7,913 nt of DNA from Anaerolineales bacterium. GTDB lineage: Bacteria; Chloroflexota; Anaerolineae; 4572-78; NAK82. The DNA is taken from the NCBI GenBank assembly GCA_024643945.1, contig JAHELX010000269.1:1-7913 (forward strand), in the 5' to 3' direction. The notes beneath the pieces were generated by a model that had not been told where the DNA came from, did not search any database, and saw only the letters and a program-made list of their open reading frames with translations. Shown one piece after another: positions 1 through 4,754 of this stretch. The position numbers and the translations under genes are program-made. Positions within the stretch are counted from its first letter, which is position 1. Each line of letters opens with the position of its first letter.

Positions 1-237
1 AACGACCACCCGCGCTGGACCCGGGCCGTGAAACCGGCGCAGCGCATCCAATACACCCTCCAGGCCTACCAGATGGCGCAGGAGTGGGACTGGTGCCAGG
101 CCATCGTGCTGTGGGCCTTTCGCTATCCCTGGGCCGCCCACAGCTACCTGGACTACTTCACTTTCGTCACCCCCGACTTTGAGCCCAAGCCGATTTACCT
201 GGAAGTGCAGCGCTATGCGCTGGGGGCTGGGGGCTAG
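1..237 (+). CDS. C-terminal fragment, glycoside-hydrolase-like protein (5' end outside window)
   Basis: The frame is open from base 1 to the TAG at 235-237, so only the last 78 residues are visible; a GTG at 28 is an internal codon, not a convincing start. The residues are rich in Trp, Tyr and Phe (for example AYQMAQEWDW and YLDYFTFVTPDFEPKPIY). From memory this resembles the last helix and strand of secreted cellulase-like TIM-barrel proteins common in Anaerolineae, where a closing FVTPDFxPKPIY segment precedes the C-terminus. No catalytic residue is in view, so the enzymatic class is an inference. The gene ends in a GCTGGGGG-type low-complexity run (about 218-250) and converges with a minus-strand remnant whose stop is 13 bases away. 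This is a normal tail-to-tail chromosomal arrangement and suggests the gene belongs to the host backbone, not to the cassette array. Confidence 0.6.
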   Translation, partial: NDHPRWTRAVKPAQRIQYTLQAYQMAQEWDWCQAIVLWAFRYPWAAHSYLDYFTFVTPDFEPKPIYLEVQRYALGAGG

Positions 238-250
238 AGGCTGGGGGTGA

Positions 251-310
251 TCAGTCCAGCAGGATGCGCACCGTCGGGCCGCCGCGAAAGTAGGAAATTA
301 GGCGCTCGTC
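251..310 (-). pseudogene. 3' remnant of a minus-strand gene at the edge of the cassette region
   Basis: Read on the minus strand, 310 to 251 gives DERLISYFRGGPTVRILLD followed by TGA at 253-251. The stretch has a protein-like composition and its stop faces the stop of the left-edge gene 13 bases away, as expected for two convergent chromosomal genes. An in-frame TGA immediately upstream (313-311) and the loss of protein-like sequence beyond about 303 suggest the rest of the gene was cut off where the cassette region starts. ATTAGGC at 297-303 resembles an attC R' core (GTTRRRY) with its first base changed. With only 19 residues the reading could be chance, and I do not recognise the family. 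Confidence 0.3.
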
Positions 311-359
311 TCACCAGGCACAATAAGTGTGTCTGGCTAACCAGGCAGGAGAAAGCATA

Positions 360-977
360 GTGTACAACAGCGAACCTGTTCGACTTGACGCCGCTCAGAG
401 ATGCCGGGCTGCGGAGTTGCTGGCGAGAGCCTTCCACAGTGATCCGACGTACGTAGTGGCGATCCCCAAGGAGGGCAAACGTGTGGAAATGCTGTCGTGG
501 CTTTTCGACAGGGTGGTGTACTACTCTCTGCTGTACGGCCAGGTGTACACTACGCCTGCGTTGGAAGGAGTAGCTTGCTGGCTACCTCCGGGGCAAACTA
601 AGCTGACTGCTGGCCGAGTGGTGCGGAGCGGCCTATACGCCACGCCAGTGAAGATGGGTTTAGGAGCTTATCGCCGACTCGATACCTATATGAGCTATGC
701 GGACAAGCTTCACGAGCGGTATGCACCAGAAACGCACTGGTATCTGTGGGCAGTTGGGGTTGATCCGCCGAGCCAAGGGAAAGGGATTGGGGGGAGATTG
801 CTCCAGCCTGTGCTGGAGAGGGCAAGTGCAGACGGAACGGCGTGCTATCTTGAGACAGGCATAGAAGGGAACATCCGTTTCTATGAGAAGCACGGGTTCA
901 AGGTAGTAGGTGAGGGAAGGGTACCTAAGCTGGGGTTGCAGGTGTGGGCGATGTTACGAGAGACCACGAACGCCTAA
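360..977 (+). CDS. GNAT-family N-acetyltransferase
   Basis: The 205-residue protein has the C-terminal hallmarks of the GNAT fold. Motif A is LWAVGVDPPSQGKGIGGRLL (Q-G-K-G-I-G binds the pyrophosphate of acetyl-CoA), and a later N-x-x-F-Y-x-x-x-G-F segment forms the end of the acetyl-CoA site. The family transfers an acetyl group from acetyl-CoA to an amine; the N-terminal half, which sets the substrate, is not diagnostic. Stand-alone GNATs of this size include antibiotic- and polyamine-modifying enzymes, and they are common in gene cassettes. The GTG at 360 is preferred over the longer GTG at 327 because AGGAGA at 347-352 lies 7 bases upstream of it, while nothing comparable precedes 327. The stop codon overlaps a short attC-like site (972-1004), consistent with a mobile cassette. 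Family is confident; substrate is unknown. Confidence 0.88.
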   Translation: MYNSEPVRLDAAQRCRAAELLARAFHSDPTYVVAIPKEGKRVEMLSWLFDRVVYYSLLYGQVYTTPALEGVACWLPPGQTKLTAGRVVRSGLYATPVKMGLGAYRRLDTYMSYADKLHERYAPETHWYLWAVGVDPPSQGKGIGGRLLQPVLERASADGTACYLETGIEGNIRFYEKHGFKVVGEGRVPKLGLQVWAMLRETTNA

Positions 978-1004
978 CCCCCGCTTAACCGCGTGCCGTT
1001 GGGC
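972..1004 (+). repeat. short attC-like recombination site after the GNAT gene
   Basis: GCCTAAC (972-978) fits the integron R'' consensus RYYYAAC and GTTGGGC (998-1004) fits the R' consensus GTTRRRY. Between them are 19 bases with a minimal inner stem (CGC, TTAACC, GCG). The site sits where an attC should be: the R'' core overlaps the stop codon of the acetyltransferase gene. It is much shorter than typical attC sites (roughly 55-140 bp), so it may be a deleted attC or a different short palindrome. A similar site at 7331-7362 has nearly the same spacing (18 bases) and the same CGC/GCG inner stem. Confidence 0.45.
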
Positions 1005-1043
1005 GGCACAAACTCGAGATAGCATTATTTCGTGAGGAAAGTC

Positions 1044-1304
1044 ATGAGGGTTTTCTTGGATACGAATGCCATAGTGAGTTTGGTCAATGATCCTGGGGCA
1101 TTCCCTAAATCAGCCAGTTACGACTACTACACTTTCGAGAAATGCGTGTATGAATTTGGCAATGGGGTGAAAACGAAACTGTTCAACCAGCAATTTGTTG
1201 TCGATTGTCTGAGCGGGACGACTGAGCCCCCCACAGAGAGCGAAAACGAGGAAAGTGCCTATGCCGAAGAGGCAGCAAAAAGAGATAATCTCAGAAGCGT
1301 CTAA
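1044..1304 (+). CDS. short PIN-like protein, probably a frameshifted and intron-interrupted cassette gene
   Basis: The 86-residue product begins MRVFLDTNAIVSLVND, which matches the first strand and helix of PIN-domain ribonucleases (VapC-like toxins), including the first metal-binding Asp. The remainder (a YYTFEKCVYEFGNGVKTK segment, then an acidic stretch) carries no later PIN acidic residue I can place with certainty, and the protein is shorter than the usual ~130 residues. ATG 1044 is chosen over GTG 1032 because GAGGAAAG at 1034-1041 ends just upstream of it. At the A5 run (1277-1281) the frame runs into a stop at 1304. Losing one A would instead continue in the frame that reads to 1326 and, across the intron, to 4116. 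No antitoxin gene is adjacent. The assignment rests on the N-terminal motif only. Confidence 0.55.
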   Translation: MRVFLDTNAIVSLVNDPGAFPKSASYDYYTFEKCVYEFGNGVKTKLFNQQFVVDCLSGTTEPPTESENEESAYAEEAAKRDNLRSV

Positions 1305-1326
1305 ACGTGTCGCTAGGAGCACCCAA
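1261..1326 (+). pseudogene. 5' exon part of the ORF interrupted by the group II intron
   Basis: In the +1 frame relative to the PIN-like gene, ATG 1261 (preceded by GAGGAAAG at 1248-1255) opens 22 codons that run directly into the predicted intron edge at 1326/1327. Continuing from 4069 gives 15 more codons ending in TGA at 4114-4116, a total of 37 residues with a helical, protein-like composition (GVDQAIESLFEV at the end). It is either a small gene of its own or, more attractively, the true C-terminal part of the PIN-like protein displaced by one extra A at 1277-1281. The intron lies antisense to this frame, so splicing could not repair the plus-strand message and the gene is broken as it stands. 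Confidence 0.4.
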
Positions 1327-1331
1327 GTTAC

Positions 1332-1366
1332 GGTAGGCCGGGGCCTCGCGACCCCGACCCCCGCTC
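1332..1366 (-). ncRNA. Group II intron domain VI with branch-point A
   Basis: Just 3' of domain V on the minus strand is a GC-rich hairpin with the loop GCGA (around 1350-1347) flanked by GGGG and CCCC. On its 3' side the segment GGCCTACCG contains an unpaired A at 1334. The A lies seven bases from the proposed 3' splice position at 1327, matching the 7-8 base distance known for group II lariat branch points. Confidence 0.6.
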
Positions 1367-1368
1367 CC

Positions 1369-1403
1369 GAACCACGCGTGAGAGCTTTCCCCTCACGTGG
1401 CTC
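1369..1403 (-). ncRNA. Group II intron domain V (catalytic hairpin)
   Basis: On the minus strand 1403 to 1369 begins GAGCCACGTGAG, has the GAAA-type loop, and ends CACGCGTGGTTC. This matches the bacterial domain V pattern GAGCC...GAAA...GGTTC with a long stem and an asymmetric internal bulge. It is 35 bases, against the usual 34. Domain V binds the catalytic metal ions of the ribozyme and is the most conserved part of these introns, so it anchors the intron call and its orientation. Confidence 0.88.
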
Positions 1404-1418
1404 TTCGGGATACGGGTC

Positions 1419-1447
1419 TTTGTCACAAAAAGATAGTCCTGCGGATA
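1419..1447 (-). repeat. Direct repeat copy 1, 3' side of the intron ORF
   Basis: This 29-base segment matches 3182-3210 at 25 of 29 positions, including an uninterrupted 16-base match (minus strand TATCCGCAGGACTATC). The two copies lie at the downstream and upstream edges of the RT reading frame inside domain IV, in the same orientation. Confidence 0.75.
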
Positions 1448-2615
1448 GGCACCTTGAGCCGTGAACGATGTCGTGACAGTGACCGTGCATCAAGCGCAAG
1501 TTGTCGAAGGCGTTGTTGTTGTGGTTCCTGTCGTGGTGATGCACTTCTGTCACGTCCTCTGTCGTGAAGCGCAATCCACAGAGTGCGTAACAGCCACGCT
1601 GTCTTTTGAGCAGTCGCGTGACCCGTCGCGGTTTGCTGGGGTCACGTCCCAGCCGGGTTGACCAGTAGACCCAATCGCCGTCATAGGGGCTTTTGTTCCC
1701 TTGCACCTTAACAAAGCGGCTGACCATCGTTGTCTGGTGGAAGCTGAGGACGCTTTCCTTGTCGCTGAAGCGTACCCGCCCGTTCACCTCGCGCCAATAG
1801 CGGTGGTAACACCACTTTCCGTTCTTGCGTGGGTGGCGGTATCTGGCCCAGCGTGTGAGTTGGTGGTAGAGGACGTTGTCCAGGACTTGGAAGTCGTGTT
1901 TGGCAACACAGTGCTGGAAGTAGTTGGCCCAGCCCTGAATAACTGGGTTGAGGGCGTAGATCAGGCCCGATTGAGGCGCACCACGATGTTGTTGAATGAT
2001 GTCCCGCAGCTTTTCACGATGACGTTGTAGCGCCTTGCGGCTGGGTTTGATGATGGTCTTGCCCGTCCTGGCCGACGGGCCAGGGTAGCCGGGTCTACCT
2101 CGATAGGTGCGGGTTCGATGCTTTCCCACTGGATACTGTCGCACGTGGAAACCCAAGAAGTCGAAACCGATTTGCCCGTTGTGCTGTTCGAGAGTGTGGG
2201 TGATAGTGGTTTTGTTCGGGTTTAGCTCTACGCCGATGCTTGCCAGCCATTCCTCGGCTACTTTGGCGAGGCGCTTGAGCGTTTCGATGTCGTGATACAA
2301 GATCACGACATCGTCGGCGAAGCGGATAACGCCTGGCGGCGACTTGGTCGGCGCGGCTTGGCGTATGGTGGTTTCGAGTCCGTGGAGAGCGACGTTAGCC
2401 AGTAAGGGTGAGAGCGGGCCGCCTTGAGCTGTCCCGGCTTCTGGGAAGATGTACTCTCCGTGGTCGAGGATGCTGGCCTTGAGCCAACCACGAACCAGGC
2501 GTTCTATGGGGCGGATGGTGTGAAGCTTGTCCAAGATGACGTCGTGTGAGATTCTGTCGAAGCATTTCGTGATGTCGGCGTTGAGGGCGTACTTGGGTTT
2601 CAGGCGGATGAAGTT

Positions 2616-2673
2616 CACTTGCACCTGCGCTGCCCTGTCCTCCTGCCGGAGGCAGGACGGGCAAGTGCAGGTG
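2616..2673. repeat. 58-bp interleaved inverted repeat, copy A, inserted in the RT gene
   Basis: The architecture is CACTTG, CACCTG, a 34-base spacer that itself forms a hairpin (GCCC..GTCC..TGCC / GGCA..GGAC..GGGC), CAAGTG, CAGGTG. Removing these 58 bases joins ESVF to NFIRLKPKYALNADI in one RT frame, so the element is a clean insertion. As 58 is not a multiple of three, it causes the frameshift. No target-site duplication is obvious. It is identical over all 58 bases to 3658-3715. Confidence 0.85.
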
Positions 2674-3181
2674 GAAGACGGATTCTATGGCGTCGTGGGG
2701 TGAGCGTCCTGGGCGAAAGCCGTAGCTGTTCGGCTCAAACCGTGCTTCCCATTCCGGTTCCAGTGCCAGCTTGACCAGTGCTTGGAGTGCCCGGTCAAGC
2801 ATAGTGGGAATTGACAATCCCCGCCTTTCTGTCTTCTCCGGCTTGGGGATGTACACCCGCCGCAACGGTGCGGGCGTATGTGTCTCCTGGTTTCGCAGGT
2901 CGTTGACCATTCGCACCCGTTGGCACGAAGTAAGCGAAGCTACCCCATCAACCCCCGGAGTGTGTTTCCCGTGATTGTCCTGCGTTACCCGACGTACTGC
3001 CAGACAACGTGCCGACCAAGAGCGCAACAGCAACCGTTGTAGGTCGTGGACGCGTTTGACATCGTTCCGGCGTGCGGCTTGGTAGATGCGCCTTTGCAGG
3101 CGGAACACGTTCTTTTGGATGTTCTTCCAGGGGAACGTGTTCCAGTCTTCAGTCCCTTTCGAACACGCAGTGTTCGTCTCG

Positions 3182-3210
3182 TCTGCCACAAACTGATAGT
3201 CCTGCGGATA
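3182..3210 (-). repeat. Direct repeat copy 2, 5' side of the intron ORF
   Basis: Partner of 1419-1447, with 25 of 29 positions identical. It lies at the upstream edge of the RT reading frame and includes the candidate GTG start at 3189. Immediately upstream on the minus strand is AAAGGAGGATAG, a strong ribosome-binding-like sequence with no start codon at the proper distance. Confidence 0.7.
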
Positions 3211-3435
3211 AGACCTATCCTCCTTTGGTACCTCTACCTTCCCGTATCCCGGCCCCACGTCAGCATATCCCTACCATTACAGCAGGGCCTTGGCTTCTCC
3301 CCGAAGGGGACCTATGGGTTGGGGCATCCTTCCGTTCCGGTCGCTTCTGGTTGGTTATCTACTCCGTCTTTGCAGAGAGCGCCGGACGGTTCCACCGTTC
3401 CGTGTATCCACCTTGCGCAACCTTAGAGCTTGCCC

Positions 3436-3464
3436 TGCCTGCACTTGGGCCGCAGGCACAGGTG
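3436..3464. repeat. Interleaved inverted repeat, copy E
   Basis: On the plus strand: TGCCTG, CACTTG, spacer GGCCG, CAGGCA, CAGGTG. Block 1 pairs perfectly with block 3 (TGCCTG/CAGGCA). Block 2 pairs with block 4 with one G-T wobble (CACTTG/CAGGTG). The order is the X-Y-X'-Y' interleaving seen in the other copies, but with a different first block. It lies in the 5' portion of the group II intron. Confidence 0.6.
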
Positions 3465-3556
3465 AGCGAAGCCGAAGGGACGGTGCTTTACGCCGGGTTC
3501 CGTGTCGAGTGCCGCCTGACTTCGATTGGCAAACCAGGCCGAGAAACCTTTCCCTT

Positions 3557-3583
3557 CCCTGGCACTGCCCGCCAGGGCAAGTG
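3557..3583. repeat. Interleaved inverted repeat, copy F (imperfect)
   Basis: On the plus strand: CCCTGG, CACTG, spacer CCCG, CCAGGG, CAAGTG. The CCCTGG/CCAGGG pairing is perfect; CACTG/CAAGTG needs one bulged base. The interleaved order is the same as in the other copies, and this is the most diverged of the six. Confidence 0.5.
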
Positions 3584-3657
3584 TTGGGCCTGCCGATAAC
3601 CAGCGTAGGCAGGTTCTCCCTGACGACGCCTCATCGCACCTTTACTTACGTTGACCA

Positions 3658-3715
3658 CACTTGCACCTGCGCTGCCCTGTCCTCCTGCCGGAGGCAGGAC
3701 GGGCAAGTGCAGGTG
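3658..3715. repeat. 58-bp interleaved inverted repeat, copy B, in the intron 5' region
   Basis: Identical over all 58 bases to copy A at 2616-2673. The flanks differ (TTGACCA on the left, TAGCTGC on the right), so only the 58-bp unit is shared. This supports copy A and copy B as products of recent movement of one element. Confidence 0.85.
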
Positions 3716-3797
3716 TAGCTGCTTGCTCAACGGGGTCGCCGCGTCTGGTTCGCGTCTTACCGCCTTTTCACCCTCGCTTCTGACATTTGATGACCAA

Positions 3798-3824
3798 CAC
3801 TTGCACCTGGCGCAAGTACAGGTG
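3798..3824. repeat. Interleaved inverted repeat, copy C (short form)
   Basis: On the plus strand: CACTTG, CACCTG, spacer GCG, CAAGTA, CAGGTG. It has the same four blocks as the 58-bp copies, with a 3-base spacer in place of the 34-base hairpin and one changed base (CAAGTA), which still allows a wobble pair on the opposite strand. Confidence 0.7.
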
Positions 3825-3942
3825 TCGCCTGCCATAGGGTGATGCTCACGCCCCGGCACCTGGGGCGGTCGGGGTTGATGCTTTCTCTATTTCGGTGTAA
3901 GCTTGTTTGAAACATCGCACCGACGTGGATACACAGTTGTCA

Positions 3943-3968
3943 CATTGCACCTGCGTGCAATGCAGGTG
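3943..3968. repeat. Interleaved inverted repeat, copy D (short form)
   Basis: On the plus strand: CATTG, CACCTG, spacer CGTG, CAATG, CAGGTG. The first pair has changed on both sides relative to copies A-C (CATTG/CAATG against CACTTG/CAAGTG), keeping the complementarity. A second overlapping pairing, TTGCAC with GTGCAA, is also possible. Confidence 0.7.
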
Positions 3969-4068
3969 AAGTTCGTGGTGATTTTGGCGTCCGTTGCTCG
4001 CCAAATTCACCGGCGACCTTTGCCTCCCATCCCCCGGCCTGCGCCGGTTTCGGGAGAACGGGTCGCAC

Positions 4069-4116
4069 CCACTCGCCGGAGTTGACCAGGCTATCGAGAG
4101 CCTTTTTGAGGTTTGA
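4069..4116 (+). pseudogene. 3' exon part of the ORF interrupted by the group II intron
   Basis: From the predicted intron edge, 15 codons read PLAGVDQAIESLFEV and end in TGA at 4114-4116. They continue in phase from the open frame ending at 1326. This restored frame is one of the supports for the intron boundaries. It would be the C-terminus of the small ORF starting at 1261, or of the PIN-like protein if the A-run frameshift is real. The opposite strand is also open across the junction in the same register (ending GAPSDTFRRF and a stop) but has no convincing start, so I prefer the plus strand. Confidence 0.4.
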
Positions 4117-4147
4117 GTCGCGTTTGGGGCGTTTCGGTTCACGTTTG

Positions 4148-4235
4148 GCCTCACTGCGCCAGCCGCCTGGCGGCTCAGCTCCGGTGCATTAGGCGAGCCG
4201 CTTCGCTCGCTGGCGCTCCCTTGCGGCTCGCCTAA
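4148..4235 (+). repeat. Compound palindromic region, possible degenerate attC and/or transcription stop
   Basis: Two inverted repeats follow the broken cassette ORF. The first is a tight hairpin AGCCGCC-T-GGCGGCT (4161-4175), flanked by GCCTCAC (4148-4154) and ATTAGGC (4188-4194), which are near-matches to the integron R'' and R' cores. The second is a perfect 13-bp palindrome, TTAGGCGAGCCGC (4189-4201) against GCGGCTCGCCTAA (4223-4235), with a 21-base loop. The position between two cassette genes fits a recombination site, but the core order in the long palindrome is the reverse of a standard attC and no T-run follows it. Function is uncertain. Confidence 0.4.
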
Positions 4236-4297
4236 CGGGGCGGCTAGAGGTCTTGTCGTGATGAGCAGATTGCCAATAATAAGGGAGGTTGAATTTT

Positions 4298-4678
4298 GTG
4301 AATTATCAAGAAGCTAAACGGTTGGTGGAGACTTATGTTGAGGGATGGAGGAGAAACGATCTGGTAAAAATCGTTGGCACCTTGTCTCCAAACTGTATTA
4401 TTATTGAGTCACATGGCCCCACCTATCGTGGAATTAAGTTGGTTCAACAGTGGGTAGAAAGTTGGATCGCAGAGGAAGGCAGGGTTGATCGCTGGGATAT
4501 TACGACCTTCCATTTTCTTGGTGATGTAGCGGTTTTTGAATGGGATTTTGAGTGTACTGCAGCAGGGCAGCATTATCACCTTGAGGGCATCAGTATTGTC
4601 GAATATGCTGATGATAAAATCGTTGCCCTGCGGGAGTATCGAAGAACAGAGTTTCCCTATGAATGGTCAATCAAGTAG
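4298..4678 (+). CDS. SnoaL-like / NTF2-fold protein
   Basis: The 126-residue product has the layout of the SnoaL/NTF2-like superfamily. An N-terminal helix (YQEAKRLVETYVEGWRRNDL) precedes a segment with PTYRG before the second helix, then a curved beta sheet (ITTFHFLGDVAVFEWDFEC; HYHLEGISIVEYADDKIVALREY). The closing strand pattern, in which a residue about I-V-x-x-R-E-Y follows the active pocket, is typical. The fold makes a conical pocket used for small-molecule binding or isomerase/hydrolase chemistry; no specific reaction can be assigned. GTG 4298 is preferred over TTG 4289 because GGGAGG (4283-4288) abuts the TTG but lies 9 bases before the GTG. The gene is more AT-rich than its neighbours, as expected for an independently acquired cassette. 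No attC separates it from the methyltransferase gene 76 bases downstream. Confidence 0.8.
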   Translation: MNYQEAKRLVETYVEGWRRNDLVKIVGTLSPNCIIIESHGPTYRGIKLVQQWVESWIAEEGRVDRWDITTFHFLGDVAVFEWDFECTAAGQHYHLEGISIVEYADDKIVALREYRRTEFPYEWSIK

Positions 4679-4754
4679 AGTAATAGATAGCTGGGTTCCT
4701 ATGCCGCCTCCCCAATAGTCAGGCATCAATTCCAACGTACAAAAGAGAAATCCC

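Larger units (their letters stand above)
1110..2624 (-). pseudogene. ltrA: Group II intron reverse transcriptase/maturase, C-terminal part (frameshifted), RT-X-HNH
   Basis: True coding resumes at 2615 (NFIRLKPKYALNADI); the codons at 2624-2616 belong to an inserted repeat. In order it shows the RT block with the catalytic Asp (ADITKCFDRI), the AQGGPLSPLLANV block, the active-site FADD (RFADDVVIL; YADD in most relatives), the thumb/maturase X region (PVIQGWANYF) and a C-terminal HNH domain (EVHHHDRNH, then LRLMHGHCHD). The HNH zinc knuckle reads G-C-Y-A-L-C-G, so the first Cys is displaced by one from the usual CxxC. No stop lies between the HNH and domain V: the frame runs through domains V and VI (CDKDPYPEEP onward) into the flanking sequence and stops just before 1110. 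Together with the N-terminal part the protein would be about 550 residues, the normal size for HNH-bearing intron RTs. It would promote splicing and retrohoming if intact. Confidence 0.85.
2395..3258 (-). pseudogene. ltrA: Group II intron reverse transcriptase/maturase, N-terminal part (frameshifted)
   Basis: Genuine coding covers about 3189 to 2674. It holds the RT N-terminal region (PWKNIQKNVFRLQRRIY), LAVRRVTQDN with GVDG, the RIPKP-type block (VYIPKPEKTERRGLSIPT) and NSYGFRPGRSPHDAIESVF. After ESVF the frame enters a 58-bp inserted repeat and then reads the downstream RT sequence out of frame to 2395, so everything after residue F is not RT-like. The frame is open to 3258, but relatives usually begin near the TEDWNTFPW segment. 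GTG 3189-3187 is the closest start, with AGGA about 10 bases upstream, though the spacing is long. The start overlaps the direct repeat at 3182-3210. Together with the C-terminal part this is one gene broken by a single insertion. Confidence 0.85.
1327..4068 (-). mobile_element. Group II intron with reverse transcriptase ORF, minus strand, antisense to the host cassette
   Basis: The 3' end is set by domain V (1403-1369) and domain VI, whose unpaired A at 1334 lies seven bases before 1327. The 5' end is taken as GTGCG at 4068-4064, the bacterial group II consensus GUGYG. Support: the six bases CGAGTG at -7 to -2 of the 5' exon are exactly complementary to CACTCG at 3511-3506 in domain I, a good EBS1/IBS1 candidate, and joining 1326 to 4069 keeps a plus-strand frame open to a stop. 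The RT/maturase lies in domain IV. The 5' part (about 3260-4068) is unusually long for domain I and carries five interleaved repeats. Other GTGCG words at about 3637 and 3920 were considered as 5' ends but lack the exon support. The RT is frameshifted, so autonomous mobility is unlikely. Confidence 0.72.

Noticed and set aside
218..250. GCTGGGGG repeats as a regulatory or recombination element
   Set aside because: It is a short low-complexity run at the gene end with only about three imperfect units and no supporting structure.
1461..2030. Plus-strand open frames opposite the reverse transcriptase
   Set aside because: They are antisense shadows of the RT gene with low-complexity Val-rich translations and no ribosome binding site.
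3046..3859. Overlapping open frames on both strands in the intron 5' region
   Set aside because: They overlap ribozyme domain sequence and the interleaved repeats, share no protein motif, and have skewed Cys/Arg/Pro content typical of non-coding GC-rich DNA.
2616..3968. Reading the X-Y-n-X'-Y' repeats as classic H-type RNA pseudoknots
   Set aside because: The blocks abut with no loop nucleotides between X and Y or between X' and Y'. A standard pseudoknot needs bases there to cross the grooves of 6-bp stems, so alternative hairpins or intermolecular pairing are more reasonable.
2616..3968. CRISPR array
   Set aside because: The repeats are unevenly spaced, vary in length and sequence, are palindromic in an interleaved way, and have no spacer-sized regular intervals or cas genes nearby.
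1327..4068. Group IIC-attC type intron inserted at an attC site
   Set aside because: The RT has an HNH domain and the size and motifs of larger intron RTs, domain V is 35 bases, and the insertion point is inside an open reading frame, not next to an attC or terminator stem.
1291..4180. Minus-strand coding reading across the intron junction (ending SGEW then LGAPSDTFRRF)
   Set aside because: It is open and protein-like, and would put the intron in the sense direction, but it has no convincing start codon downstream of an in-frame TAA near 4188. The plus-strand frame has a ribosome binding site and ATG. Kept only as an alternative.
4253..4280. Promoter TTGTCG-16-AATAAT before the SnoaL-like gene
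   Set aside because: Transcription would start on or inside the ribosome binding site at 4283-4288, leaving no working leader.
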